Source: Rhodoferax ferrireducens T118 (GTDB taxonomy: Bacteria; Pseudomonadota; Gammaproteobacteria; Burkholderiales; Burkholderiaceae_C). Taken from it: a stretch of DNA of 64,000 nucleotides. Made by a program: the position numbers and the translations under genes. Shown one piece after another: positions 9,024 to 16,816 of the stretch. The stretch is from assembly GCF_000013605.1 (NCBI RefSeq), contig NC_007908.1, positions 4,154,001 to 4,218,000 of the forward strand. Direction: 5' to 3'. Every line of letters starts with the position of its first letter. Position 1 is the stretch's first letter. The notes below the pieces were generated by a model. It saw only the letters and a program-made list of their open reading frames with translations. It made no database searches and was not told where the DNA came from.

Positions 9024-9082
9024 CTACTTTATTTATAGCTATCGTCGCTTGTGCGACAAGGGCCACACTTCTATTTAGCTTA
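9024..9082. repeat. Diverged copy of the family repetitive element
   Basis: The 72-bp gap between the PhzF gene and the phosphatase is nearly filled by TTTATAGCTATCGTCGC, then TGTGCGACAAGGGCCACAC, then an AT-rich end. The order (TAGC-like left arm, GC-rich centre with a GGGC-CAC core, AT-rich right arm) resembles the other copies, but the CGGGGGCTACAG core is not intact. Confidence 0.4.
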
Positions 9083-9092
9083 AATTCACGGC

Positions 9093-9761
9093 ATGGGAAC
9101 CCTTTATCTTGTACGCCATGGCCAGGCTTCGTTTGGCGCCGAAGACTACGACCAGCTCAGTGCGCTGGGCCAGCAGCAAAGCGTGCGGCTGGGCGAATAC
9201 TTCCGCCAAAAAGGTCTGACCTTTGATACCGTGCTGACCGGCACCTTGCGCCGTCACCTGCAAACCTATGTCGCTATTCGTGAAGGTGGCGCCTTTGACA
9301 GGGAAGCCCTGCTCTGGCCAGGCCTGAACGAATTCGACAGCGCAGCGGTCATCGCCACGGTGCACCCGTACAAACTCGAAAAGCCCGACACGCCCGAGTT
9401 GTACCGCCATCACTTTCGCCTGCTGCGCGACGGCCTGACGCAATGGATGAACGGCGTGGTCAGTCCCCAGGGCATGCCCAGCTACCGCGAGTTCCTGGCC
9501 GGCGTGACCAGCGCACTGGACCACATCCGCAAAAACTGTGAGGGCAATGTGCTGATCGTCTCCAGCGGCGGGCCGATTGCCACCGCCGTCGGGCACGTGC
9601 TGGGCACCACGCCCGAGACCACGATCGAGCTCAATATGCGCATCCGCAACAGCGCCATCACCGAGTTCGCCTTCAACCCGAAGCGCCACACCTTGGTCAC
9701 TTTCAACACGCTGCCGCATCTGGAGCATGCGGACCACGCTGACTGGATCACCCACGCTTGA
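9093..9761 (+). CDS. Histidine phosphatase family protein
   Basis: 222 residues with the catalytic LVRHGQASFG (RHG) motif at the N-terminus and a second His in VLIVSSGGPIATAV replacing the usual GH pair, followed by TPETTIELNMRIRNSAITEF. The fold is that of cofactor-dependent phosphoglycerate mutases, but this longer branch is generally annotated as phosphatase of unknown substrate. It lies alone after the amino-acid operon. Confidence 0.85.
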   Translation: MGTLYLVRHGQASFGAEDYDQLSALGQQQSVRLGEYFRQKGLTFDTVLTGTLRRHLQTYVAIREGGAFDREALLWPGLNEFDSAAVIATVHPYKLEKPDTPELYRHHFRLLRDGLTQWMNGVVSPQGMPSYREFLAGVTSALDHIRKNCEGNVLIVSSGGPIATAVGHVLGTTPETTIELNMRIRNSAITEFAFNPKRHTLVTFNTLPHLEHADHADWITHA

Positions 9762-9864
9762 ACTGGACCCTGAACCGCGGCAACCAGTCACGCGCGCCCA
9801 GACGCTGGGCCTGTCGGTACGGCAATTCGGGTATCGGCTGCGCAAGGGCACGCCGGAAGAATGA
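9762..9864 (+). pseudogene. Possible relic of a Fis-type HTH from a sigma-54 activator
   Basis: In frame with a stop at 9862-9864 the bases read VTRAQTLGLSVRQFGYRLRK. This has the spacing and residues of the C-terminal Fis-like helix-turn-helix of NtrC/NifA-type activators (alanine, LG, then RQ-YRL in the recognition helix). No upstream AAA+ or receiver domain remains, because the phosphatase gene ends immediately before it. Read as a gene fragment; the match rests on about 20 residues. Confidence 0.3.
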
Positions 9865-9876
9865 CGCCTTCAGGGT

Positions 9877-10310
9877 CTACTTCATCTTCGATGGCAGCTT
9901 GATCGTCTCGCCAGCCACCATAAAAGCGCTACGCCCCGGTGATGGAGAGTGCGCGGATCCTTGCAGGCCGGGTCGATCCAGGCCTTGAGCACTTCAAGCA
10001 CAAAGAAGTTGTAGCGGTTCACCAGCCGCGTATCGACCACGCGGCATTCCAGGTTGGCGTAGCACTCGGCGATTAACGGCGCATCGACCAGCGCAGCCGG
10101 CGCCAACGTCAGGCCGAAGTCTTTGAATTTGTCCAGGCTTCGTCCAGATGTATTGCCGCAGCCCACCAGCGGCGGCTCGAACTCCATCACGGTGTGCCAC
10201 GACATCGTCATCACGTTGGCACGGCCTTTGTGCGCCGTGCTCAGCAGCACAACCGGTCCGGGCTCAAGAAGGCCGTAGACCTGGGACAGAGGATAAGAAC
10301 GTTTGGCCAT
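9877..10310 (-). pseudogene. Flavin reductase family protein, frameshifted and internally deleted
   Basis: From ATG 10310 the product begins MAKRSYPLSQVYGLLEPGPV and continues with MTMSWHTVMEFEPPLVG, typical of FMN-binding flavin reductases. Two lesions are visible. First, the segment that normally lies between the PPLVG motif and CGNTSGR (roughly 35-40 residues in the family) is missing, and the two motifs are fused as PPLVGCGNTSGR. Second, after DPRTLHHRG the frame shifts by one base: the current frame ends VALLWWLARRSSCHRR, whereas the adjacent frame reads SAFMVAGETIKLPSKMK then stop at 9877, the expected family C-terminus. It is probably non-functional. Neighbouring sequence is also decayed. 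Confidence 0.75.
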
Positions 10311-10383
10311 GCCGCCAGCTTGGGTGAAGGGCTCGGCCAGGATTGGAATATCGAACGGCCGCATGAACGGCAATTGATTTGAA

Positions 10384-10410
10384 CAAAAAAAAGACCCCGA
10401 AGGGTCTTTT
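10384..10410 (-). terminator. Intrinsic terminator of the histone-like gene
   Basis: Stem AAGACCC (10391-10397), loop CGAA, and GGGTCTT (10402-10408), flanked by an A-run at 10384-10392 that becomes a T-run on the minus strand. It lies 30 bases past the H1-like stop codon. Confidence 0.85.
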
Positions 10411-10439
10411 CCGCCAAGCGACAGTGTCGCCAAAGAATA

Positions 10440-10775
10440 TTACTTCTTGGCAACAGGCTTCGCAGCCTTCTTGGGTGCTGCACCTTTAGGTGCGGCCTTT
10501 GCCTTTGCCTTTGGCGCTACAGCGGCAGGAGCCACTGCAACAACTTTCAGCGCGGCACGTTGATCACGCAAGGTTTTGATTTCCGCATTGATTTTGTCTT
10601 TGCGTTCGGTCAGCTTCGCGATGCTTGTGCCAAGTTTGGCAATGGCATTGGCCGTTTTGGAAACGGGAGCCTTTTTCACCGATGCCTTAACAACGGGCTT
10701 CATCACTTTCGCAGGAGCCGTTACCTTCTTTGGAGTTGCCGCAGCCTTTGGAGCCATTTTTTTCGCAGTTGCCAT
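10440..10775 (-). CDS. Histone H1-like Lys/Ala/Pro-rich nucleoid protein
   Basis: 111 residues. Ends are Lys/Ala/Pro-rich (MATAKKMAPKAAATPKKV at the start and PKGAAPKKAAKPVAKK at the end), flanking a short central predicted helix or coiled coil (IAKLTERKDKINAEIKTLRD). The composition is that of eukaryotic H1 C-terminal tails and of bacterial H1-like proteins such as AlgP, BpH1 and HctB, which bind DNA without sequence preference. The ATG at 10775 is chosen because AGGAAAC precedes it by eight bases. It stands alone with its own terminator. Confidence 0.8.
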   Translation of the reverse strand: MATAKKMAPKAAATPKKVTAPAKVMKPVVKASVKKAPVSKTANAIAKLGTSIAKLTERKDKINAEIKTLRDQRAALKVVAVAPAAVAPKAKAKAAPKGAAPKKAAKPVAKK

Positions 10776-11087
10776 TTTCAAGTTTCCTTTTTATTTAACT
10801 GGTTGAAATATTTCACCAGCACCGTATTGTCTCCAATATTTTCGTTCGTCACCGAATCGGCATTTAAACGTCAGGGAATTTCTCAGCAAACTGCTGTTAT
10901 TAAGCAATTGACGAGTCGATCTCTCCCTCCCCGGCAGCCATCACGCTGGCTTGCGCGCCCGTTGCTGTCTTTCGCGGCGACGGACTGCAGGGGCGAAGCA
11001 GTCACGCCTATCGCGGCATCTGGGTCAAAACTGGATCAACGCCAAAGATGCATTCCTGAGTGCTTGTCCCTGGCGTCGACAAACGTC
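10776..11087. promoter_or_regulatory. 312-bp gap; palindrome in histone-like gene promoter
   Basis: Close to the H1-like gene, TGAAATATTTCA (10804-10815) is a perfect 12-bp palindrome inside the imperfect GGTTGAAATATTTCACC; it lies about 30 bp upstream of the start codon and could be an operator or part of the promoter. From about 10900 to 11087 I see no gene, repeat or clear terminator, although this stretch is downstream of a phospholipase gene. Confidence 0.35.
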
Positions 11088-13271
11088 TTACGCAGTCCCC
11101 ATCGCCGGGTCGCTGAGCCCATGCTGACCGGTCTCGACCCGGCCTGCAAAGCGGCGCAGATAACCCTTGCTCGTGTCAGCAGTCACACTGAAGTCATACC
11201 AGTTACCGCTCTTGCGCAGCGTCCAGTATTGCTCCACTACCTTGCCGGGCTCGACCTTCACCACCAAGGGTCCGCCACTGCCGTAAGCATTGTCCTGAAT
11301 CGTGAGCGTGCTGGCCTGCGCCCCGGTGTTGCTGAGTTTGACGTAGACATCCCCGTTCGCGACGTCATAACAGACCCGGCATTCCGGGCTGGCAGCGGTT
11401 GGCGCGTCGTCCTTGAATACGCGCACAAAACCGTTCGGTCCGTACACCCACAAGTCATGCTTGCCCAGGTCAGCCGACACATCCCAGCTGTCGGCCAGCG
11501 TCTTTCCGGCTTCAACGGTATAGCGGCGCGGAATGCGATCGAGGTGCATCTTGTCGTAGACGTGATACACCGCGCCCTGTTTGCCCATGTTGGCGAAATT
11601 CAGCTCAACGCTGATGCCGGCCTTGACAGTGGCGTTGACGTGCAACTCGTAGGGCAGTCTGCGCGAATAGCGAACCCCTTTTTCCTGGAACAGCGGCTCG
11701 TGCGTCTTGGGAATGAAGTACGGCAGCATGGATCTTTGCTGCGCGTCGACGACGGCGTAGTTGCTGGTGTCGGGCAGCGTTGGCCACGCCGCGTCCTTCG
11801 CCTGCACGAAGTCGAACGCCGAGGTCAGGTCGCCGCAGACGGCGCGGTGCCACGGGCTGATGGCCGGAACAGTGATGTCGAAGCGCTTTTCCAGAAACAT
11901 CCCCAATGAGGTGTGATCGAACACTTCGGACGCGACCCAGCCGCCCTTGCTCCACGGCGAAACCACGTACATCGGAACGCGTGCGCTCAGCCCGAAGGGT
12001 CGAACACTGCCCGAAATCGTGTCTTCGACTTTCCGGTATTTTCCTGCCGGGTCCGAAAAGTACTCGCCATCGAGCTTGAGAGTGGCTTTGCCAGCCAGGG
12101 TGCCGTCCGCGTTGTAGGACGGCGGGGCCGGCGGCGGCACGTGATCGAACAGACCGTCGTTTTCGTCAAAGGTCAAAAAGAACGCCGTCTTGCTCCAGAC
12201 GCTGGTGTTCGCGGTCAGTGCATTCAACACCTGCTCTGTGAAATTGCTGCCTTTCAGAGGGCTGGAAGGTCCGCCGGGATGCTCGGAAAATACTTGAGGA
12301 GGAAGCACCCAGCAGACTTGCGGCAGCGTGCCGTTCTTGACGTCATTGGCGAGGTCCTCGAGCGTCCAGAGCGACATGCCGTTCTTGTAGATGGAAGAGC
12401 CGGGTTGCGCCGTTCTGAAGCTCTCAAAAGCGAGGCATCCGTGCATCGCGCCGGTCCAGTTGTCGTTGGGGTCCTGGTAGATGCGCCAGCTGATGCCGGC
12501 TTGTTCGAGAAGGTCCGGCAGCGTCGGCCATTTGAACGCCGTATCCTTGTAGGTGTAGCCTGGTACCGGCCACTTGTCGACGGCCGGGTTGCCGATCCAG
12601 CAGCGCACATTGTTGGGCTCGGAATCGGTGTCGGTGCAATTGATGCCCTGGGCCGCCAGCACGGGATTGAAGTTCGAACCGCTAAAGAAGGTGATCCGGT
12701 TGGGGTCGGTCCCGGTGGTGATCGAGCAATGGTAGGCGTCACAAATCGTGAAGGCTTCGGCCAGCGCGAACTGGAACGGAATATCTTCCCGCTTGTAGTA
12801 GCCCATTGAATTATCGTTCTTGTACTTCGGCCAATAGCCGAACTTGCCCTGGTTCCATGCCGCCTGCGAGTCCGAGAAGCTGTGCGGCGTGCTGGGCGCG
12901 AGCATGGCATTGAATTTTTTCGGATCGAGATGAAATGGCGCAATTTCGGTACCGTCGGACGGTGCGGTAGGGTCGGGCGTGCCGTCGGCCTTGCCGTTGA
13001 ACTGGTACCAGACCGGCTTGCCGCTTTGCAGCGGTATCGGAAAGCGATCGCCGAACCCGCGCACGCCCTTCATGGTGCCGAAATAGTGGTCGAAGCCACG
13101 ATTCTCCTGCATCAGAATGACAATGTGTTTGAGGTCCTTGATGGTGCCGGTTTCAACGGCGGGTTCAACGGCGAGGGCGTTGCGGATACTCAAAGGCAGC
13201 GCGGCGAGCGCGGCGGCGGCGGCGCCTGTGTTGGCGCTCATACGCAAAAAATTACGGCGATCGATACTCAT
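11088..13271 (-). CDS. Phosphocholine-specific phospholipase C, paralogue 1 (Tat-exported)
   Basis: 727 residues. A twin-arginine signal (SIDRRNFLRMSANTGAAAAA) predicts folded export to the periplasm or beyond. The phosphoesterase domain (PF04185 type) shows HIVILMQENRGFDHYFGT, FDENDGLFDHVPPPAPPSY and VFDHTSLGMFLEKRFD, holding metal and catalytic residues. Two C-terminal beta domains of the DUF756 type follow (DVSADLGKHDLWVYGPNGF, then SGNWYDFSVT). The family (PlcN/PlcH, acid phosphatase AcpA) cleaves phospholipids to diacylglycerol and phosphocholine. It is the distal gene of a duplicated lipoprotein-PLC module and is similar along its whole length to the gene at 13554. Exact substrate is not decidable from sequence. 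Confidence 0.88.
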   Translation of the reverse strand: MSIDRRNFLRMSANTGAAAAALAALPLSIRNALAVEPAVETGTIKDLKHIVILMQENRGFDHYFGTMKGVRGFGDRFPIPLQSGKPVWYQFNGKADGTPDPTAPSDGTEIAPFHLDPKKFNAMLAPSTPHSFSDSQAAWNQGKFGYWPKYKNDNSMGYYKREDIPFQFALAEAFTICDAYHCSITTGTDPNRITFFSGSNFNPVLAAQGINCTDTDSEPNNVRCWIGNPAVDKWPVPGYTYKDTAFKWPTLPDLLEQAGISWRIYQDPNDNWTGAMHGCLAFESFRTAQPGSSIYKNGMSLWTLEDLANDVKNGTLPQVCWVLPPQVFSEHPGGPSSPLKGSNFTEQVLNALTANTSVWSKTAFFLTFDENDGLFDHVPPPAPPSYNADGTLAGKATLKLDGEYFSDPAGKYRKVEDTISGSVRPFGLSARVPMYVVSPWSKGGWVASEVFDHTSLGMFLEKRFDITVPAISPWHRAVCGDLTSAFDFVQAKDAAWPTLPDTSNYAVVDAQQRSMLPYFIPKTHEPLFQEKGVRYSRRLPYELHVNATVKAGISVELNFANMGKQGAVYHVYDKMHLDRIPRRYTVEAGKTLADSWDVSADLGKHDLWVYGPNGFVRVFKDDAPTAASPECRVCYDVANGDVYVKLSNTGAQASTLTIQDNAYGSGGPLVVKVEPGKVVEQYWTLRKSGNWYDFSVTADTSKGYLRRFAGRVETGQHGLSDPAMGTA

Positions 13272-13319
13272 AAGTAGGTACTCCTGATGATGGAAAAGGG
13301 AAAGCGGTTGAGGGGCGGG

Positions 13320-13475
13320 TCAGGGCGCGCAGCGAATGACGGGCGTCTTGGTCGCAGCCGGCGGGGTCGTCGTGTCGGCGGAGGTGCCTGCGCCCCCGCA
13401 GGCGGCGAGGACTGCGGTTAGAAAAATCGAAAGGCCGAGGCACAACACGCGTGCGCAAGACAGCAAGGGTTTCAT
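13320..13475 (-). CDS. Tiny lipoprotein, copy 1
   Basis: A 51-residue gene starting at ATG 13475 with AGGAGT upstream. The product has a lipoprotein signal (hydrophobic LGLSIFLTAVLAAC lipobox, Cys 26) followed by GGAGTSADTTTPPAATKTPVIRCAP and stop. The Gly after Cys is compatible with outer-membrane sorting. Its C-terminal KTPVIRCAP is identical to that of the other tiny lipoprotein at 15791, and each sits directly upstream of a phospholipase C gene. The conservation of both ends supports a real gene. Function unknown; a membrane tether or chaperone for the phospholipase is a guess. Confidence 0.75.
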   Translation of the reverse strand: MKPLLSCARVLCLGLSIFLTAVLAACGGAGTSADTTTPPAATKTPVIRCAP

Positions 13476-13488
13476 GGGGACTCCTGAT

Positions 13489-13545
13489 TCAATGACAAAG
13501 GTTGACGGGACGTGGCAAAGTGAAGCTGACGGCGGGAAACAGAGT
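13489..13545 (-). pseudogene. Duplicated 3' tail of the HAD phosphatase gene
   Basis: Read on the minus strand this segment encodes TLFPAVSFTLPRPVNLCH then stop. It aligns without gaps with the last residues of the HAD gene at 15954 (ALFPPASFTSPRPINLCH then stop). It lies between the end of the second phospholipase and the first lipoprotein, exactly where a tandem duplication starting inside the HAD gene would place it. It also forms part of the leader of the first lipoprotein gene. Confidence 0.7.
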
Positions 13546-13553
13546 AGTTGCGC

Positions 13554-15737
13554 TTAGGCGATGCTGATCTGATCGCCGGTCGCAACGCCGCCCAGTGCCG
13601 GGTCGCTGATCGTGGCGTCGCCGGTTTCCACACGGCCCGAGAAGCGCCGTGAGTAGCCGGGCAAGCCCTTCACCGTCACGGTAAAGTCGTACCAGTGACC
13701 ACTGGACTGCAATGACCAGTGTTGTTCGAACTGGCCCTTGGCCGCCACCGTGCCGGTCCAGGGACCATCGGTCAAGTAGACGTTCGCCGTGATCGTGTAG
13801 TTTGCCGCGACGCTCGCGCTGTTGGACAGCTTGAGATAGACATTGCCGTTGGCGATGTCATAGCAGACCTGCACTTCGGGCATTGGGTCGGCCGCCGTCG
13901 TCACAGCCGTACCCGTGAAGTGGCGGTGGTAACCGGCGGGGCCGAGCACCCAGAGGTCATAGGCGCCGCTGTCGGCGCTGAGGTCCCAATTACCGATGAG
14001 CTGTTTGCCGGCCTCCACCGTATAGCGACGCGGAATCTGGTCGAGGTGCTTGCGATCATAGACATGGAACACCGCGGCCGCGCTGCCGGTATTGCTGAAG
14101 GTCAGCCCAATCGAGGTGGCCGATAGCACCTTGGCGCCGGTGTGCAATTCGTACGGCAGCGCGCGCGACGGCCGGGTGCCGACGGCTTGCGTCGGCAGAT
14201 CAGGCAGCGCGGGCGTCGGTGGTGTCGTCTTCTTGGTGAGCGCGCGGGCCCGGTTGGCCAGTGCCACGGTATCGGGGAACTTCTTGAAGAACTCGGTGTT
14301 GTCCGGGTCCTTGAAGTTGAACGCAGTGGTCAGATCGCCGCAGACCGCACGGCGCCAGGCGCTGATGTTGGGTTCGATCACACCGAAACGTTGCTCAACG
14401 AAGCGGATCACCGACGTGTGGTCAAACACTTGCGAGTTGACCCAGCCGCCCTTCGACCAGGGTGAGATCACGTACATCGGCACCCGCGGGCCCAGACCGT
14501 ACGGACGGTGCAGCGCCAGTGGTTCGGACGGATTGGTCTGGTACGGCAAGATGATTTCGTGGTACTCGCCGCTTGTATCGACGGTGGAGGCGCCGGCCCA
14601 TGCCGCTTTTGCCGGATCGGGGTCATAGCTCGTGTAGCTGGGCGCCGCCGGTGGTGGCACGTGGTCGAAGAAACCATCGTTCTCATCAAAGTTGACAAAC
14701 AACACGGTCTTGCTCCAGACACCGGGGTTGGCGGTCAGTGCATCCAGCACCTTGGCCGTGTAGTCCGCGCCCTGGGCCGGGCTGGAGGGACCGGGGTGTT
14801 CCGAGCCCTCAGCCGTCGCCACAATGAAGCTGACTTGCGGCAACTTGTTGGCCAGAACGTCGGCCTTGAGCAGGTCCAGATCGCGCGTGCTGACACCGCG
14901 GTCCTTGAGCGACTGGGAATACCCGGGCCGCGCGTAAAACGCGTCACGGAACACCTTGAAGCCGGCCAGCGGGTTGTCGGTGTAGTTGTCGTCCATGTTC
15001 TCGTACACCTGCCAGCTGACGCCGGCGCTTTCGAGCCGCTCGGGGTAGGTGGTCCAGGTATAGCCGCCGTTCTTTCCCGGGTCGGATTCGAACCAGTCGT
15101 AGTCGTTGTAGGTAGCCGGGCCATTGCTCTTGCCGAGCGGGTCGTTGGTGCCGGTCCAGTGGAACAGGCGGTTGGTGTTGGTGCCCCCCTGGAACGAGCA
15201 GTGGTACGCGTCGCAAAGGGTGAACGCGTTGGCCATCGCGTACTGAAAGGGCATGTCTGCCTCGGTGAAGTAGCCCATCGAGTGGTTCTTCTTCCATTTC
15301 GGCCAGGCGTTCATGCGGCCGTGGTCCCAGGCGGCTTCGGCGTCAAGCCAGGCGTGTGGCGTGCCGCTTACGCGCATGTAGTCGAAAGTCTGGACCGTGT
15401 TCAGGCGAAACGGCGCAATCATGCGCGGGTTGGCGGGGTCTGTATCGTTGGCCTGGTACCACACGTTCTTGCCCTTGTTGCCCAGTGCATCCATGACCGG
15501 AATCGGGAAACGGTCGCCGAAGCCGCGCACGCCGGCCAAAGTGCCGAAGTAGTGGTCGAACGAGCGATTTTCCTGCGTCAGGATGACGATGTGCTCGACA
15601 TCCTTGATCGTGCCCGTCTGGTTGTCGGCCTGGATCGCCAGTGCCTTGCGGATAGCGGGCGGGAACATGGCGAACGCGGCGGCGGCGGCGCCCGTGTTGG
15701 CGGTCATGCGCAGGAAATTACGGCGATCGATGCTCAT
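13554..15737 (-). CDS. Phosphocholine-specific phospholipase C, paralogue 2 (Tat-exported)
   Basis: 727 residues, the same length as its paralogue. It carries the same twin-arginine signal (SIDRRNFLRMTANTGAAAAA), phosphoesterase motifs (HIVILTQENRSFDHYFGT; FDENDGFFDHVPPPAAPSY; VFDHTSVIRFVEQRF) and C-terminal beta domains (DLSADSGAYDLWVLGPAGY; SGHWYDFTVT). It differs mainly in the middle and in an Ala/Pro/Thr-rich linker (about residue 520), so the two may differ in head-group preference. Order on the minus strand is HAD, lipoprotein, this gene, HAD-tail relic, lipoprotein, paralogue. Secreted PLCs of this family help acquire phosphate and choline. Confidence 0.88.
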   Translation of the reverse strand: MSIDRRNFLRMTANTGAAAAAFAMFPPAIRKALAIQADNQTGTIKDVEHIVILTQENRSFDHYFGTLAGVRGFGDRFPIPVMDALGNKGKNVWYQANDTDPANPRMIAPFRLNTVQTFDYMRVSGTPHAWLDAEAAWDHGRMNAWPKWKKNHSMGYFTEADMPFQYAMANAFTLCDAYHCSFQGGTNTNRLFHWTGTNDPLGKSNGPATYNDYDWFESDPGKNGGYTWTTYPERLESAGVSWQVYENMDDNYTDNPLAGFKVFRDAFYARPGYSQSLKDRGVSTRDLDLLKADVLANKLPQVSFIVATAEGSEHPGPSSPAQGADYTAKVLDALTANPGVWSKTVLFVNFDENDGFFDHVPPPAAPSYTSYDPDPAKAAWAGASTVDTSGEYHEIILPYQTNPSEPLALHRPYGLGPRVPMYVISPWSKGGWVNSQVFDHTSVIRFVEQRFGVIEPNISAWRRAVCGDLTTAFNFKDPDNTEFFKKFPDTVALANRARALTKKTTPPTPALPDLPTQAVGTRPSRALPYELHTGAKVLSATSIGLTFSNTGSAAAVFHVYDRKHLDQIPRRYTVEAGKQLIGNWDLSADSGAYDLWVLGPAGYHRHFTGTAVTTAADPMPEVQVCYDIANGNVYLKLSNSASVAANYTITANVYLTDGPWTGTVAAKGQFEQHWSLQSSGHWYDFTVTVKGLPGYSRRFSGRVETGDATISDPALGGVATGDQISIA

Positions 15738-15790
15738 AAGTTTTTGTTCCTAAGGGTGGAAAATGGAATGCGGTTTTGGGTCTGTACGGG

Positions 15791-15940
15791 TCAGGGTGCG
15801 CAGCGAATGACTGGCGTCTTGGCGCTCAGCGCGGCCGGGTCGGCGGATGTTCCTCCTCCTCCGCAAGCGGCGAGGACTGTAATCAAGAAAAGCGAAAGGC
15901 CGAGGCGCAGTGCCCGGGTGGGTGATGACAAAGGTTGCAT
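15791..15940 (-). CDS. Tiny lipoprotein, copy 2
   Basis: 49 residues from ATG 15940, with AGGAGT five bases upstream. The signal has a basic start (MQPLSSPTRALR), a hydrophobic core and the lipobox VLAAC, then GGGGTSADPAALSAKTPVIRCAP. It matches the other tiny lipoprotein in lipobox region, the GTSAD motif and the KTPVIRCAP end. Its start lies 13 bases past the HAD stop and its stop about 50 bases before the phospholipase start, so all are likely cotranscribed. The only Cys outside the lipobox is in the conserved end (RCAP). Function unknown. Confidence 0.75.
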   Translation of the reverse strand: MQPLSSPTRALRLGLSLFLITVLAACGGGGTSADPAALSAKTPVIRCAP

Positions 15941-15953
15941 AAGTACTCCTGAT

Positions 15954-16688
15954 TCAATGGCAAAGATTGATGGGACGTGGCGAAGTGAAGCTGGCAGGGG
16001 GAAACAGAGCAGAACAGTGGTCGAGCAGCCAGCTTGTGAGCTGCTCGTAACTGCCAAAACTCAAAACGTTGGGGAGCAGGTCGCCGGCATGTCCGGCGTA
16101 GCCCCCGAGATGGGCGGCGAAGCGAACCTTTGACAGTTGGGCACAACGAGCGTCCATGGCGGAGTCGCCGACAAACAAAGTCTCTTCGGGCGACACGTCC
16201 AGACGCTCCATGAGAAGCAGCAAAGGGTCAGGCGCGGGTTTCGGCAATGGTGCATCGCCAAGACTGACGATGGCGTCAAACGAGTCAACGATGGCTGCCG
16301 ACGCCAGCAGCGCCTCGGTCGAGGCACGGTCCCGATTGGTACAAACGCCAAGCTTGAGCCCGCGCGACTTGCATGCCATCAATGCGTCCGCCACACCGGC
16401 AAACAAGGTGGCTGTCAACAACCCGTGCCGCAGGTACTGGGCCATGTACTCGTATTCCAGGCGGGTCGCCGTCTGCGCATCGACGGCAGTCGATTGCAGT
16501 GCAATGGCTTTGTGAAACAGGGGCCGCAGGCCTTCATTGAGCGCCGACTGCAGCAGAGACATCGGAACTTCCTGCCAGCCGGCATACACCAGCACTACGT
16601 TGGCAGCGGTTGAGAGCGAGGGCAAGGTGTCAAACATGGTGCCATCAAGGTCAAAAATGACCGCTCGAATGTGATCGCTATTGTTCAT
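15954..16688 (-). CDS. HAD-family hydrolase (phosphoglycolate-phosphatase-like)
   Basis: 244 residues from ATG 16688. HAD motif I is VIFDLDGTMFDTL near the N-terminus, motif II is in GVCTNRDRAS, motif III is the Lys in LPKPAPDPLLL, and motif IV is LFVGDSAMDARCAQ. A helical cap lies between motifs I and II. The enzyme should dephosphorylate a small phospho-metabolite. It heads the phospholipase cluster and is divergent from a GlpR/DeoR-type repressor, so glycerol phosphate or a related lipid product is a reasonable candidate substrate (inference). Its last 18 residues recur as a relic at 13489-13545. Confidence 0.85.
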   Translation of the reverse strand: MNNSDHIRAVIFDLDGTMFDTLPSLSTAANVVLVYAGWQEVPMSLLQSALNEGLRPLFHKAIALQSTAVDAQTATRLEYEYMAQYLRHGLLTATLFAGVADALMACKSRGLKLGVCTNRDRASTEALLASAAIVDSFDAIVSLGDAPLPKPAPDPLLLLMERLDVSPEETLFVGDSAMDARCAQLSKVRFAAHLGGYAGHAGDLLPNVLSFGSYEQLTSWLLDHCSALFPPASFTSPRPINLCH

Positions 16689-16699
16689 AAATGTGATAT

Positions 16700-16773
16700 T
16701 ACGAACATAATGTGTCACTTTAATGACCCATATCGCCACTAAACGAGTCTCTTGTTTGCTCTTTTTGTTCGTA
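16700..16773. promoter_or_regulatory. GlpR-like operator half-sites between HAD and DeoR-type genes
   Basis: TACGAACA (16700-16707) and TGTTCGTA (16766-16773) are exact reverse complements in the 128-bp divergent gap. The first, extended as ATTACGAACATAA, matches one half of the known GlpR consensus (ATGTTCGWT and its complement). The pair could bind the adjacent repressor cooperatively or by looping. Confidence 0.55.
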
Positions 16774-16816
16774 TCTGGTTTCTAATACACCTCGTGTTCA
16801 TCCAGGGTGATTTCGC

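Noticed and set aside
10560..11909. 449-codon plus-strand frame spanning the histone-like gene and the phospholipase end
   Set aside because: It overlaps two supported genes on the other strand and has no recognised domain or start context.
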